Shown here one piece after another: positions 7,504 to 16,832 of a stretch of 48,445 bases of DNA. Within the stretch, counting starts at the first letter, position 1. Each line of letters starts with the position of its first letter. Below the pieces are notes generated by a model. It worked only from the letters and a program-made list of their open reading frames with translations. It was not told where the DNA came from and made no database searches. Both the position numbers and the translations under genes were made by a program. Origin of the DNA: Planctomycetota bacterium (GTDB taxonomy: Bacteria; Planctomycetota; Planctomycetia; Pirellulales; Pirellulaceae); assembly GCA_014238905.1 (NCBI GenBank), contig JABAAE010000020.1:1-48445 (forward strand). The letters are read 5' to 3'.

Positions 7504-10017
7504 TTAGCGAGAGCGAAATATTTTACTCGTGAGCACTTCGATAACGGCTGTTCTCAATCCATAGTGGTTTGTTTTGACGCGTGCCAGTATGTCATCAATT
7601 TCATATTGATCCAAGCGTTCCATGTTGCGTCCTGTTGAGTAGGCCAGTAGTGATTCGATCAAGCTACGTGCAAATACATCTCCACGAGCCTCGGCAAGCA
7701 CGCGTTTGAATTCCGCAAAGTTTGCATAGGACTCCCCGGTGGTTAATTGACCGGAGGGATCAATTGGCGACCTCGATTTCCTGCCTTTAGAAGCGGAGTA
7801 TTTTGACCTCCAGCGTCCGATGGGGTCAAAGTTCTCAAGTGGAAAGCCGAGTGGATCAATGTTGCGATGACAAATATTACACGCTTCGTCTTTGCGGTGA
7901 ATGGAAAGCTTTTCGCGAATCGTGGTCGCTCCACTGACATTTGAATCGATGGACGGGACTTCGTCCGGTGGTGGCGGTGATGGCGTCCCCAGGAGATTCT
8001 CGAGGATCCAAGCGCCGCGTGTCACTGGTGAAGTGTCAACGCCATTGGCACTGACGGTCAGAACGCTCGCCATGCCCAACAATCCACCACGCCGTTGGCT
8101 ATCGGTCAGATCGACCCTCTGGAATCCGTCGGACTGGCGAAGCGTCTCCCGGGCGGGTAGCTGATACAGTTTGGCAAGCTGTTTATCAACGAATGTATAT
8201 TCAGCATTCAGGAAATTCATGATCGAGCCGTTCTGTTCAAGCAAGTTCCGGAAGAACAGTTGCGTTTCACGTTTCATAGATCTGGGAAGGTCTTCCGCAT
8301 AAAACTCATTGGCTGTTTTCCGGGGTGGTGGTTGGTTACCGAGGTCTCGCAGGTTGAGCCAACTGTCCAGGAAGCCGCTTGTGAAAGCATCCGACCTTGG
8401 GTCTTTCAGTAAACGCTCAATTTGCGAAATCAACTGCGGTTTGGTTTGCAGTCGTTCGTTGTTGGCTTCTTCGTGAAGGTGCTGGTCGGGGGGCGCGGCC
8501 CACAGCGTATAGGAGAGTCGCGTCGCCAGGTCATGTGGCTGCAAGGTTGCGTCTGCATCGTCTGTGATCTCACTGAAATACAGGAAGGAGGGCGAGCAGA
8601 GAATCATCTTGACTGTCGCCAGGGCTGCATCTTTGACGGCCATATCCTTTGCGAGAAGTCCTTTGTGAAACCGCTCGATACGTTGTCGATCAGAATCCGT
8701 TAGCGGTCTGCGAAAAGCTTTGCGGGCAAATTCCCTGAGCTGTTGGCTCGCCTGGTCGGCTTGGAAGCCGGATTTGCCAAATACCGCAAGCTCTTCTTTA
8801 GACCCACCTGGCTCAGCAATCGGTCCGCGAATCTTGATTTCTCCAATTCTAATGTGCGGAAGAGCTCCTTCACGAAGGAGCGCCGCGCGGCTGACACCTA
8901 TTTTGAAATTTTTGAATTCGTCTTTGTACCGACGGTTGGTCTCGATGACCGATGCACGCGACTCATAGGGCCCGTTAGGAAAAATAAAACGAGGCGTTTG
9001 GCCGGCTTCAAGCCAAATGCGGAAAGAAAGCCATTCTGGTTTATCATCCGGCACGATCGCTTTTCCGAGTAACGGCTCAATCGACTGGGGATAATGGATG
9101 TGGCCCTTTGTTGCGTCACCTGGTACGACACCAATTTGGAATGGTTCTGAAAAATCTATCCGAAAAATTTTGGGGTCGTAGTGAGTGTCTCGGTGGAACG
9201 CTTGGGCATTGACTTCGATTTCGTAAAGGCCGGAAACCGGGACGCCTTCAAGGAAATCCTCAATGTGACCATAGCCGCCTTGGCGGGTATCAGTATTGGG
9301 CTGTTCGTAAAGACAAAGGAACTCGTAATTAAAAACACTCTTATGTGAACCGGCCAGCTCTTCGTATTGCTTGAAGTTTTTTGTGAAGTGCCATTGCTTT
9401 TCCTTGGTCGGGGGTTTGCCAAGGCGAAGATCGACCATGCGGGATGCTGCCTGGAAGTACTTGTCGAGCAGAAATCCGGAAGTCACGAGTGTTTCGCCGA
9501 TGGTGTCGATGTGATTGCTCGTTCCATCTTTGGGAAAGTCCGCGGTCAGTCCGAGAGTATCAACGCGGCGATTGAGCAAGGCAGCCACGGTATTTTCATA
9601 TTCCCGATTCGAAAGTCGGCGAATGACGGTGCGACCGCCCGTTGAATCAAACCTTCCCCGTGCTTCGGCGATTGCTTCACGCAACTGCGTTATCAGTTTC
9701 ACCCGTTGTTGGTCATCCGGCTGAGACGCGTCTGATGGTGGCATCAATTTCAGCGTCAACTGATCAATGATCTCATCAGCAGTGATCAGCTGGGCAACCG
9801 TCTTGATGGGAAGCGTGAAGAGTTCAAGGTTACGTTCGCCTTCCTGTACCTCTTTGCCATGGCAATCTGCACAGAAGGTACTGATGAACTTGCCCACTGT
9901 CTGATGATTGTCGAGTTCTGTTGCCGCGGCGTTACACGGATGCAGAGCTCCAAAGGCGAGGGCCACAATATAAGGCAATGAGAATCTGGCAACCTGTGGC
10001 ACACTCATGACATTCAT
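7504..10017 (-). CDS. Planctomycete cytochrome protein of the DUF1587/DUF1592/DUF1595/DUF1588/DUF1585 type
   Basis: About 837 residues. Start ATG at 10017 (alternatives: TTG at 10023, overlapping the upstream stop, and ATG at 10008); all give a signal peptide ending near HPCNAAA. A class I cytochrome-like segment with CADCH lies near residue 50, then RRLSNREYENTVAALL (DUF1587), a beta-rich middle, RRPLTDSDRQRIERF (DUF1595), DUF1592 with LATRLSYTLWAAPPD, DUF1588 with a second heme-type motif CNICHRNIDPLGFPLENFD, and C-terminal DUF1585 (LAYSTGRNMERLD). Exported and probably periplasmic or membrane-associated. Only 2 bases separate its ATG from the stop of the DUF1552 gene, so the pair is almost certainly co-transcribed and coupled. 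These proteins occur in large numbers in planctomycetes; their chemistry is unproven. Confidence 0.92.
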   Translation of the reverse strand: MNVMSVPQVARFSLPYIVALAFGALHPCNAAATELDNHQTVGKFISTFCADCHGKEVQEGERNLELFTLPIKTVAQLITADEIIDQLTLKLMPPSDASQPDDQQRVKLITQLREAIAEARGRFDSTGGRTVIRRLSNREYENTVAALLNRRVDTLGLTADFPKDGTSNHIDTIGETLVTSGFLLDKYFQAASRMVDLRLGKPPTKEKQWHFTKNFKQYEELAGSHKSVFNYEFLCLYEQPNTDTRQGGYGHIEDFLEGVPVSGLYEIEVNAQAFHRDTHYDPKIFRIDFSEPFQIGVVPGDATKGHIHYPQSIEPLLGKAIVPDDKPEWLSFRIWLEAGQTPRFIFPNGPYESRASVIETNRRYKDEFKNFKIGVSRAALLREGALPHIRIGEIKIRGPIAEPGGSKEELAVFGKSGFQADQASQQLREFARKAFRRPLTDSDRQRIERFHKGLLAKDMAVKDAALATVKMILCSPSFLYFSEITDDADATLQPHDLATRLSYTLWAAPPDQHLHEEANNERLQTKPQLISQIERLLKDPRSDAFTSGFLDSWLNLRDLGNQPPPRKTANEFYAEDLPRSMKRETQLFFRNLLEQNGSIMNFLNAEYTFVDKQLAKLYQLPARETLRQSDGFQRVDLTDSQRRGGLLGMASVLTVSANGVDTSPVTRGAWILENLLGTPSPPPPDEVPSIDSNVSGATTIREKLSIHRKDEACNICHRNIDPLGFPLENFDPIGRWRSKYSASKGRKSRSPIDPSGQLTTGESYANFAEFKRVLAEARGDVFARSLIESLLAYSTGRNMERLDQYEIDDILARVKTNHYGLRTAVIEVLTSKIFRSR

Positions 10018-10019
10018 AA

Positions 10020-11300
10020 TCAAGAGAAGGCACCAGTGCTGGTGCCGAAGGATTCTGTTTCAACGCCGGTGCGTCTTGCGATATCTACAAACAGATTGCA
10101 TAGCGGGATTTTTTGGAGGCCCTTGGTTGGGACTCTTTTGTATTCACCGGAATCATAACCTCCGCCAGCGAGAACAATTGGCAGATCACTGTTGGTGTGT
10201 GAACTGCCGTTACCCATGCCGCTTCCGAAGAGTACCGCAGTGGAGTCCAGGAGCGATCCATGCTCGGTTTGCATTTCCGATAGTCTGGTCACAAATTTGG
10301 AAAACTGTTCCAGCTGGTAATTTTCTAAAGTAAGCAAATTTGCGACCACCTTTTCGTCGTTACCATGGTGGGACATGCTGTGGTAAGACTTCTGTATGCC
10401 GAGGTGTTGTGGCAAAAAGCTTCCGCCGATTTCCAGAGTGGCCACACGCGTGGAATCAGTTTGTAGGGCCAGTGCAATCAACTCATATAGCATCGGCAGA
10501 TCGTCAACCGTATTGGTGTTCGCTGGTTTTTCAAAGGGAGCATCCGGTTTGGGGTGCTTGGTCCAACGTTTGCGTATCTCGATTTTCTTCTCGACGTCTC
10601 GGATCGAACTGAAGTACTCGTCGAGTTTGTTCCGGTCTTCTCGGTTAATGCGTTGGGAGAGGTCCCCGGCTTCTTCAAGGACAGAATCCAAAATTGACTT
10701 TTGTAAATGTGTGTCGCGCACCTTGCGGGCGCGTTGCTTGGTTGTGTCGCTGATGAAGAGCTTTTCAAAGAGTTCGGCCGGCGCGGTGATGGGTGGAACT
10801 CTCACACCAGATCTTGTCCATGATAATTGGCACCCGCCATGAATGCCGCCTTCGGAACCAACGGTGAGCGAGGGGAATCTGGTATCGCCACCGATTTTGT
10901 CAGCGAGGTATTGATCGAGAGTTACATTTCCGTCATGCCGATTCTTCGACTCATGATGCAGGACGCCCGAAAGAAACGTATGGACTGCGAAGTGTCCGCC
11001 CCGTAAACCATGATCGAGACCGCGGTAAACCGTGAATTTGTTACGGTTCGCTTTCAGTGGCTTCAACAGCGTGGTGTTTTCGTACTTTTTTCCGGGCTTA
11101 TCCGGGAAAAAATGCTTTTGCTGGAATCCCAGTAGATTGCCCACCGCCACGAACCGTCGCGGGGCGGATTTTTCGGATTTTTTGGGGGGGCCTTGGGAAT
11201 GGTTTGCCTCAGCATACGATGCCAAAGTGGGAAGGAGCAGTGACCCGGTGACCGACTGCAGAACGAACCGACGACGATGTATTTGGTTAGTGGTTGCCAT
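10020..11300 (-). CDS. DUF1552 exported protein (Tat-type leader)
   Basis: 426 residues from the ATG at 11300; a TTG at 11306 is also possible and would use the same short spacing. A twin-arginine motif R9-R10-R11-F-V-L starts a leader ending around LASYAEA, so folded export is likely. Diagnostic stretches of DUF1552: FPSLTVGSEGG, RKVRDTHLQKSILDSV, LDEYFSSIRDVEKKI, MYELIALALQTDSTRV-like segment, YHSMSHHGND and VLFGSGMGNGSSHTNSDLPIVLAGG. The family is related in fold to DUF1501, which itself resembles alkaline phosphatase/sulfatase-type proteins. It is the first gene of a two-gene unit with the DUF1592 cytochrome; the pairing is the standard planctomycete one. Role inferred only as partner of the cytochrome protein. 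Confidence 0.9.
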   Translation of the reverse strand: MATTNQIHRRRFVLQSVTGSLLLPTLASYAEANHSQGPPKKSEKSAPRRFVAVGNLLGFQQKHFFPDKPGKKYENTTLLKPLKANRNKFTVYRGLDHGLRGGHFAVHTFLSGVLHHESKNRHDGNVTLDQYLADKIGGDTRFPSLTVGSEGGIHGGCQLSWTRSGVRVPPITAPAELFEKLFISDTTKQRARKVRDTHLQKSILDSVLEEAGDLSQRINREDRNKLDEYFSSIRDVEKKIEIRKRWTKHPKPDAPFEKPANTNTVDDLPMLYELIALALQTDSTRVATLEIGGSFLPQHLGIQKSYHSMSHHGNDEKVVANLLTLENYQLEQFSKFVTRLSEMQTEHGSLLDSTAVLFGSGMGNGSSHTNSDLPIVLAGGGYDSGEYKRVPTKGLQKIPLCNLFVDIARRTGVETESFGTSTGAFS

Positions 11301-11484
11301 CCTCAAAGTCTACCATGTCAGCGGCTTTAATCGAAGGGAAACATCGTAGAAAGCGTTGCCATGATCGGGGAATCGAAATTTTTATTTCAGTTTGGAATTA
11401 ACGAAAATCGATTTTTAGCCGAATTACGAGGGTTCAAACACCACCTTCGAGTGAAGCAGAACTGTCGGACTCGCTTGATGAAGA

Positions 11485-11534
11485 TTGTCGTGGCGGCAAC
11501 CCCGTAGAGGTTGGGTTTTTCTCAATCCCACGAA
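11485..11534 (+). pseudogene. Degraded copy of the tRNA-Leu 3' end
   Basis: Bases 11485-11512 match 857-884 of the first remnant at 24 of 28 positions, including the variable arm (GGCAACCCCGT) and start of the T-arm (AGAGGTT). The rest of the T-arm is altered, but TCTCA, a CCC-CAC acceptor-like string and the downstream AAAACA-GGGTTTCCG of the first terminator are still recognisable. The homology therefore extends past the tRNA into its terminator, which argues for descent from the same tRNA locus rather than chance. Confidence 0.6.
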
Positions 11535-11564
11535 TAAAACAAGGGTTTCTAAAACAAGGGTTTC
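11535..11564 (+). repeat. 15-bp tandem duplication in the remnant terminator
   Basis: TAAAACAAGGGTTTC occurs twice in direct succession (11535-11549 and 11550-11564). The unit corresponds to the left arm of the terminator after the first tRNA-Leu remnant, so it looks like a slippage duplication in a decaying copy. Confidence 0.75.
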
Positions 11565-11565
11565 C

Positions 11566-11616
11566 GGCCAAATGGGCGGTGTTGGTGATCAACCCATTGC
11601 GGCCCATGCTTTTTTT
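11566..11616 (+). terminator. Terminator-like hairpin with T tract
   Basis: GGCC plus AATGGG at 11566-11575 can pair with CCCATT and GGCC at 11593-11604, followed after a short spacer by a run of seven T at 11610-11616. It follows the degraded tRNA copy in the same direction. The stem is interrupted, so activity is uncertain. Confidence 0.45.
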
Positions 11617-12150
11617 GGCGGCCTAGCGAGAATGGTTTCACTTGGACTTTGATCATTGGACGTCAAGGAGACATCCTGGGTTCGACTGGTTTTACAACTG
11701 GAGTCTTCATCAGGAGGGGGTGTAAGTGGGAAATGGTACCGAACAAGTCTTGAATACTGGAATTGCTTTAGGTAACAATGGTGTTTCCGATTTTTTCCTG
11801 AGACTCGTCAAGAGAGTCTCAACAAAGGCAAGCCTTTTCAAGGTCGAGCCCTCACAAACATGACGAACTACGATCGAAGGTTGGCACGGTGACTCTTTCA
11901 TTCGCGCAAAGTCTTAGATCCTCAATCAACTTATCCATTTAATGAATCTGCAATCACTGCGGAGCATCAGAGACTCGAAGGAGACAAAAAGCAATGGTGA
12001 AAGGAGCGATTCATGGAAGCCTTTTGTCCTCCGCTCCGACCAGAGGTGAATGTTAGTAATTAAAAATTGGTACATCCCAGACTATACATCAACTGCTTCA
12101 GTTGCTTATCTTTTTTTAAAGAAGAAACCAATACATCCAACCCAGTGGAA
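11617..12150. other. Intergenic region upstream of the lipoprotein gene
   Basis: About 530 bases. The only open frames are short and unlike proteins. No clear promoter was identified; it should contain the promoter of the lipoprotein gene. Confidence 0.3.
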
Positions 12151-12945
12151 ATGAAATTGAATAAGACAAAACTCGCTTTGGTCGTCATTTTGGGAGCCAG
12201 CACCTCTTTTTTCGCTGCCTGCAACAACCAGGGATCCGGTGGCAGTCAATCTGAAACGAGTGAATCAACAGAACAAGCAAATTATGAAAATATCGTTGAC
12301 GAGCACATCGAAGCGGCTGGTGGATTGGCAGCTCTGAAAAAAATCAAAACGATCCGGAAAACCTCCTCCGTGGCTTCCAAGGCGGCCACAGGGAATGCCA
12401 GCGGGACCACTAAGGAATGGTATGACTTGGTTGCCGATAAGGGACGAATCACCACGGACCTTGGCGTTTACAAGGAATCCAAAGGATGGGTCGGACAACA
12501 AGGCTGGAGGCAAAATATGCTTGAACCTGTACGGGATACAACTGCCGAAGAATTAGCAGTTGAAAAAATTGGCATGGCAGTCAGCCTGATTTTTACAGTG
12601 AAAGAAGCGTTTGGCAACGCTGCATTTGTAACACCCTCTAAAGCCACATTCAACAATCGGAATTGCGTTTTGGTTAAGTTTGTCGGGAGTCCAGTCGAGG
12701 TTTATTTGAATGGAGAAACAAAGCTGATCGAAGGCATTGTTATTCCTGGCTTTATGAGTATCACCTACTCTGATTACAGGAAGATCGAAGGGGTGCAGGT
12801 AGCCCATAAGAACAAGGTTGACATTATCGTCATGGCCACGAAAGTGACTGCACAAATCGAGGAGATTGAATTTAATATCAAACTTGATGCTGCGGAATTT
12901 TCAAAGCCTGGCAGCCAAAAAACAGTTCTCGATCGAGACTTTTAA
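12151..12945 (+). CDS. Outer-membrane-type lipoprotein, LolA/LolB-like fold suspected
   Basis: 264 residues from the ATG at 12151, where a lipoprotein signal begins: KLNKTKLALVVILG then lipobox FFAA-C24. An upstream in-frame start at 12067 would add 28 residues in front of the signal and is rejected. The mature N-terminus is a Ser/Gly/Glu-rich linker, followed by IVDEHIEAAGGLAALKKIKT, a motif common in bacterial lipoproteins predicted to adopt a LolA/LolB-like half-barrel. The rest is predicted beta-rich (VKFVGSPVEVYLNGETKLIEG, TYSDYRKIEGVQVAHK). Likely anchored to a membrane facing the periplasm or outside. The function is unknown; a lipid or hydrophobic ligand carrier is only an inference from the fold. 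It stands alone with long gaps on both sides. Confidence 0.8.
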   Translation: MKLNKTKLALVVILGASTSFFAACNNQGSGGSQSETSESTEQANYENIVDEHIEAAGGLAALKKIKTIRKTSSVASKAATGNASGTTKEWYDLVADKGRITTDLGVYKESKGWVGQQGWRQNMLEPVRDTTAEELAVEKIGMAVSLIFTVKEAFGNAAFVTPSKATFNNRNCVLVKFVGSPVEVYLNGETKLIEGIVIPGFMSITYSDYRKIEGVQVAHKNKVDIIVMATKVTAQIEEIEFNIKLDAAEFSKPGSQKTVLDRDF

Positions 12946-13558
12946 ATAGTCGGGAAATCTGGATCGAGAGCTTGGTAAAGCCAGCGAGTCTTCCCCTTAT
13001 TCGTTGGTGCAGAGTTTTGTCCGTTGATAAAAACCTAAGAATCTCATGTCTAGGTGACCAGTGACTGATCCGCTTCACGGGCACGGTTAGTGCATCACCA
13101 TTTCGGGGGAACTTGGTTCCCGATACCGATTCCCCCCCCGCCCATAATCAAACCGGGATCTCATGGGCGTGATCCATCAGGATCATCAAAGCGGATTTGT
13201 TGCCTCACAGTCTCGACGACCTTCTTAAACAGACGGAAACGGTGAATGACCTGGGGCTAAGTTGTCCATTTTAGTGTTGGTGATCGTCAATGGCGGTGAT
13301 GTTGCCAGCCCATTCACCATTCCGGATAGAACGGTCTCTGTGGGGTAGAGAGCCGCGGTTGGTATGGTTGTGGCCGTATTGCCGAGGCACACAATAAGAC
13401 GGTGACGCAGATAGATCGCCTTCGCGGATCGTCCAGATTTCAAAGAGTGGCTTTACACGGCAATCTGAAAAAAACTAATCCTGCCGACCCGAAAGCAGTC
13501 AGCACCATGATAAACTGAGGGTTCCAGTTCGCACTCTTGATGAAAGGTCAGATCCTAC
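12946..13558. other. Intergenic region with overlapping hairpins
   Basis: About 610 bases. At 13105-13136 two mutually exclusive hairpins can form: GGGAAC-TTG-GTTCCC (13107-13121), or GGGGGAA (13105-13111) with TTCCCCC (13130-13136). A 72-codon open frame on the minus strand (13225-13443) has no recognisable domain, start context or partner, and I do not call it a gene. Confidence 0.35.
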
Positions 13559-14989
13559 ATGAAACGCCTGACGCCATTCCTGTCGCTTTTGGTTTTTGCC
13601 GAAGTCATCTGTTGCTATTGCATGAGCCAAGCCTCAGAACCGAATTTTGTGATCATTTTTGCGGACGACCAGGGGTACGGAGACCTCAGTTGTTTTGGGT
13701 CCAAAACGATCAAGACACCCAATGTCGATCGCTTGGCAAAGGAGGGCCGCAAGTTCACTAGCTTTATGGTTGCGTCCCCGGTTTGCACACCGTCGCGAGC
13801 AGCTCTGCTGACCGGTTGTTATCCCAAAAGGGTGGGCATGCACCAACATGTTCTGTTCCCCACATCGACCAAGGGGCTAAACCCTCGTGAACACACGATT
13901 GCAGATCATTTGAAATCTCAGGGTTACGCGACTGCCTGCTTTGGCAAATGGCATCTGGGCCATCATCCCGAAGTCCTGCCAACTTCAAACGGGTTTGATA
14001 CCTATTTTGGTATTCCCTACTCCAACGACATGAATCATCCCGATAACAAAGGAAAGCCACGAGGTGGTGCTGCCGGAATGGACATTCTGTGGAAAGATCC
14101 TGAATCAACGCTGACAAAATGGAAAACACCCCTGATCGAAGACGAAAAAATTGTTGAGCTTCCGGTAGATCAAAGAACCGTCACGCGAAGATATACCCAA
14201 AAGGCAATTGATTTCATCAAAACACATCGTGACGAGCCTTTCTTTGTCTACCTGCCGCACTCGATGCCTCATATCCCCCTCTATGTGCCCGAAGATGTTC
14301 GTGATCCCAACCCGTTGAACGCTTATATCAATGTCATTGAACACATTGACGAAGAGGTTGGACGACTACTGAATACACTTGATGAACTGAAACTGGCAGA
14401 AAACACTTTTGTTATTTACACCACTGACAACGGACCCTGGCTGCAATTTCAACATCATGGTGGATCGGCTGGACCGCTTCGTGCGGGAAAAGGAACAACT
14501 TTCGAAGGTGGGCAACGTGTCCCCTGTCTGATGCGTGGCCCTGGGATACCAGCTGGAACGGTGACTAATGAACTCACAGGTACCATCGATGTACTTCCCA
14601 CGATTGCGGCCCTTACCGGGAAGCCGCTGCCAGCGGAAAACAAAATTGATGGCATGGATGTTTCTGATTTGTGGCTGAGCAAAACAGATCGATCACCACG
14701 TGACGAGTTCATCCACTACACCTCCCAGGGAAATTTGCAAGGAATCAGAAAAGGCAATTGGAAGCTGTTGGTCATTAAGCCCCGTCAGCGTCGGAATCAA
14801 AAGAAAGCCGCAGCCGAGAAATCAAAACCACAAATCATGCTGTTTGATCTCAGTCAAGATCTTGGTGAGCAAAACAACCTCGCCGACGAACGACCTGATG
14901 TCGTTCGTCGGTTGCAACAGCGTATGAAAACCTTGGACGATGAAATCACGTTAAATGCGCGAACTCCATGGATGAAGAAAAAACAGTAA
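13559..14989 (+). CDS. Formylglycine-dependent arylsulfatase (S1 family), exported
   Basis: 476 residues with a signal peptide at the N-terminus (MKRLTPFLSLLVFAEVICCY, mature part from about SEPNF). Metal-binding D36-D37 in FADDQGYGDLS, and the canonical FGly motif C76-T-P-S-R with AALLTG after it. The second signature is complete (GKWHLGHHPEVLP). DNGPW at the third metal site and FEGGQRVPCLMRGPG follow, and the C-terminal subdomain ends in a basic tail (WMKKKQ). This is a full-length, apparently active sulfatase, unlike the one at 6051, which lacks the GKWH histidine. It converges with the DUF1501/DUF1553 unit. Desulfation of an algal or host polysaccharide is likely, but the sugar is not identifiable. 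Confidence 0.95.
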   Translation: MKRLTPFLSLLVFAEVICCYCMSQASEPNFVIIFADDQGYGDLSCFGSKTIKTPNVDRLAKEGRKFTSFMVASPVCTPSRAALLTGCYPKRVGMHQHVLFPTSTKGLNPREHTIADHLKSQGYATACFGKWHLGHHPEVLPTSNGFDTYFGIPYSNDMNHPDNKGKPRGGAAGMDILWKDPESTLTKWKTPLIEDEKIVELPVDQRTVTRRYTQKAIDFIKTHRDEPFFVYLPHSMPHIPLYVPEDVRDPNPLNAYINVIEHIDEEVGRLLNTLDELKLAENTFVIYTTDNGPWLQFQHHGGSAGPLRAGKGTTFEGGQRVPCLMRGPGIPAGTVTNELTGTIDVLPTIAALTGKPLPAENKIDGMDVSDLWLSKTDRSPRDEFIHYTSQGNLQGIRKGNWKLLVIKPRQRRNQKKAAAEKSKPQIMLFDLSQDLGEQNNLADERPDVVRRLQQRMKTLDDEITLNARTPWMKKKQ

Positions 14990-15370
14990 TCAGCTTGGCA
15001 GCGTGAAAACGAATTGCTCAAGCTCGACTCTGCCTCGTTTGATAAGGAAATTTTCCGTTGATCATTCGCAGCATCACGAGCTATTCAGCTGCGATGATTT
15101 GGTGAAGAACGAAATGGTGGCGATCTACTGACGAGTTGGGCTTTCACCTTTTGGCCTTGACGACGGGGCTTCGCGATCAGATCTCCGATGTACAAAGGCG
15201 TTTTTCAGGGGGACTCTTCTTTACGCTGGCGGAGGCTCGCAAAGCTACCCGGCGGGTTCTTAGACGCAGTCGACAGTCAATTCAATGAAACAGCATGGGG
15301 CAATGGAAATCGTCGTCCGTTGATGCTCGAAATAGACAGTTGAGCTGAGATCCAGATCGAGGAGAGCAAC
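14990..15370. other. Convergent intergenic region
   Basis: About 380 bases between the 3' ends of the sulfatase and the DUF1501 gene. No gene, repeat or strong T-tract terminator could be recognised on either strand. Confidence 0.3.
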
Positions 15371-16810
15371 TCAACTTAAGAGCTTGGAGACGACTTTGCC
15401 TCCCACGTTGGTCAATCGCAAGTCGAGTCCGCCAAATCGTTTGGATAGTTTTTTGTGGTCCAGACCCAAGAGATGCAGCAGCGTTGCGTGAAAGTCATTG
15501 ACGTGAACTGGGTCTTCTACGGGACTCCAGCCAAAATCATCGGTTTTGCCAAGGACCTGCCCTCCCCGAATTCCGCCACCGGCCATCCAGACGCTGAAGG
15601 CCTGCGGGTGATGGTCTCGTCCGTTGTCGCCCTGGGCAAGGGGCGTCCGGCCAAACTCGCCTGCAAAAATGACCAGTGTATCGTTCAGCATTCCGCGTTG
15701 CTTGAGATCTTTCAAGAGTGCGGCAATCGGCTGGTCAGCCATCCGCGAGTTGTAGCCAAGTGCTTGGTCGAGTTCTCCGTGCTGGTCCCAGGAGGCATGC
15801 ATTAATGTTACAAATCTCACCCCCCGCTCGACCAGTCGGCGAGCGTAAAGGCAGTTTCTGGCGAACGTTTTAAAGACATCTTTTCCGCCGCCGATATTTG
15901 ACTTGACATCTTTTGGCTCGGGGCGATCCACCCCGTAGGCATCGAGCGTCTGTTGGGATTCCTGCGAAATATCCAAAGCTTCGGGTGCCGCCGATTGCAT
16001 TCGGAAAGCCAATTCGTAGGCGGCAATGCGGCTTTGGATTTCAGGGTCCTGAGTTTCTTGGAACTGGATTCTGTTGAGCTCACTAATGGCCTCAAGATTG
16101 GATTGCTGAAGTTGTTTCGAGAGAGAGTTGGGCAAGTCGAGGTTTAACACCGGTTCCCCTTGGCTACGAAAAACCACGCCTTGGTAAGTCGAAGGCAGGA
16201 AACCGTTGGTCCAATTAGAAGTTCCGCCACTTGACCCACGGTTGGCCGCGAGGACGACATAGCCGGGAAGATTCTCAGATTCGCTTCCCAATCCATATAA
16301 AACCCAAGATCCAAAACTAGGTCGGCCGAACCTGGGGACGCCAGTGCTCAGCATCAACTGGGCTGGGTGGTGGTTAAAAGCCTCGGTGTGCATGGAGCGG
16401 ACCAGTGCGATGTCATCAACGCAGTTCGACAGATGAGGTAAAAGGTCAGAGAGTTCCGTCCCACACTCTCCTTGCTTTGCGAATTTCCGTTTGGTTCCCA
16501 TCAGCTTGGCGTCTTTTTTGATAAAGGCAAATCGGACATTCCTGGTGATGGAGTCAGGAAGCGGTTTACCAGCTTGAGCATTTAGCGTCGGTTTGGGATC
16601 AAAGAGTTCAAGTTGGCTTGGCCCCCCAGCGGGGTACACAAAGATGACATTTTTGGCTTGACCAAAATGGTGGGCTGGCCGGGCAGAAATTGGGTTGGAT
16701 TGGTCCTCGCCAGAGATTTCCTTGCCTAGAAAATCCATGAGCGCTGCGGCACCAAGTCCACTGGCGCTGGCTGTTAAAAAGTTTCGTCGTTGTTGGTGAA
16801 GGAGATCCAT
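15371..16810 (-). CDS. DUF1501 exported protein (Tat-type leader)
   Basis: 479 residues. R8-R9-N-F-L-T near the N-terminus with a small-residue segment ASASGLGAAAL is a Tat-like leader. Family hallmarks: NVIFVYPAGGPSQLELFDPK, HTEAFNHHPAQLMLSTG, GYVVLAANRGSSGG, YARRLVERGVRFVTL, HASWDQHGELDQAL, IFAGEFGRTPLAQG, GRDHHPQAFSVWMAGGG and DFHATLLHLLGLDHKKL. DUF1501 has a fold related to sulfatases/alkaline phosphatases, with Asp and His residues that could bind metal, but no activity is established. It starts 22 bases after the stop of the DUF1549/DUF1553 gene, so the two form an operon, the standard planctomycete pairing. Confidence 0.93.
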   Translation of the reverse strand: MDLLHQQRRNFLTASASGLGAAALMDFLGKEISGEDQSNPISARPAHHFGQAKNVIFVYPAGGPSQLELFDPKPTLNAQAGKPLPDSITRNVRFAFIKKDAKLMGTKRKFAKQGECGTELSDLLPHLSNCVDDIALVRSMHTEAFNHHPAQLMLSTGVPRFGRPSFGSWVLYGLGSESENLPGYVVLAANRGSSGGTSNWTNGFLPSTYQGVVFRSQGEPVLNLDLPNSLSKQLQQSNLEAISELNRIQFQETQDPEIQSRIAAYELAFRMQSAAPEALDISQESQQTLDAYGVDRPEPKDVKSNIGGGKDVFKTFARNCLYARRLVERGVRFVTLMHASWDQHGELDQALGYNSRMADQPIAALLKDLKQRGMLNDTLVIFAGEFGRTPLAQGDNGRDHHPQAFSVWMAGGGIRGGQVLGKTDDFGWSPVEDPVHVNDFHATLLHLLGLDHKKLSKRFGGLDLRLTNVGGKVVSKLLS

Positions 16811-16832
16811 GGTTTTTTATCTTGCAGTGCCG

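Noticed and set aside
13225..13443. 72-codon minus-strand open frame in the gap before the second sulfatase.
   Set aside because: No ribosome site, domain or conserved-looking composition; may be chance or an unrecognisable remnant.
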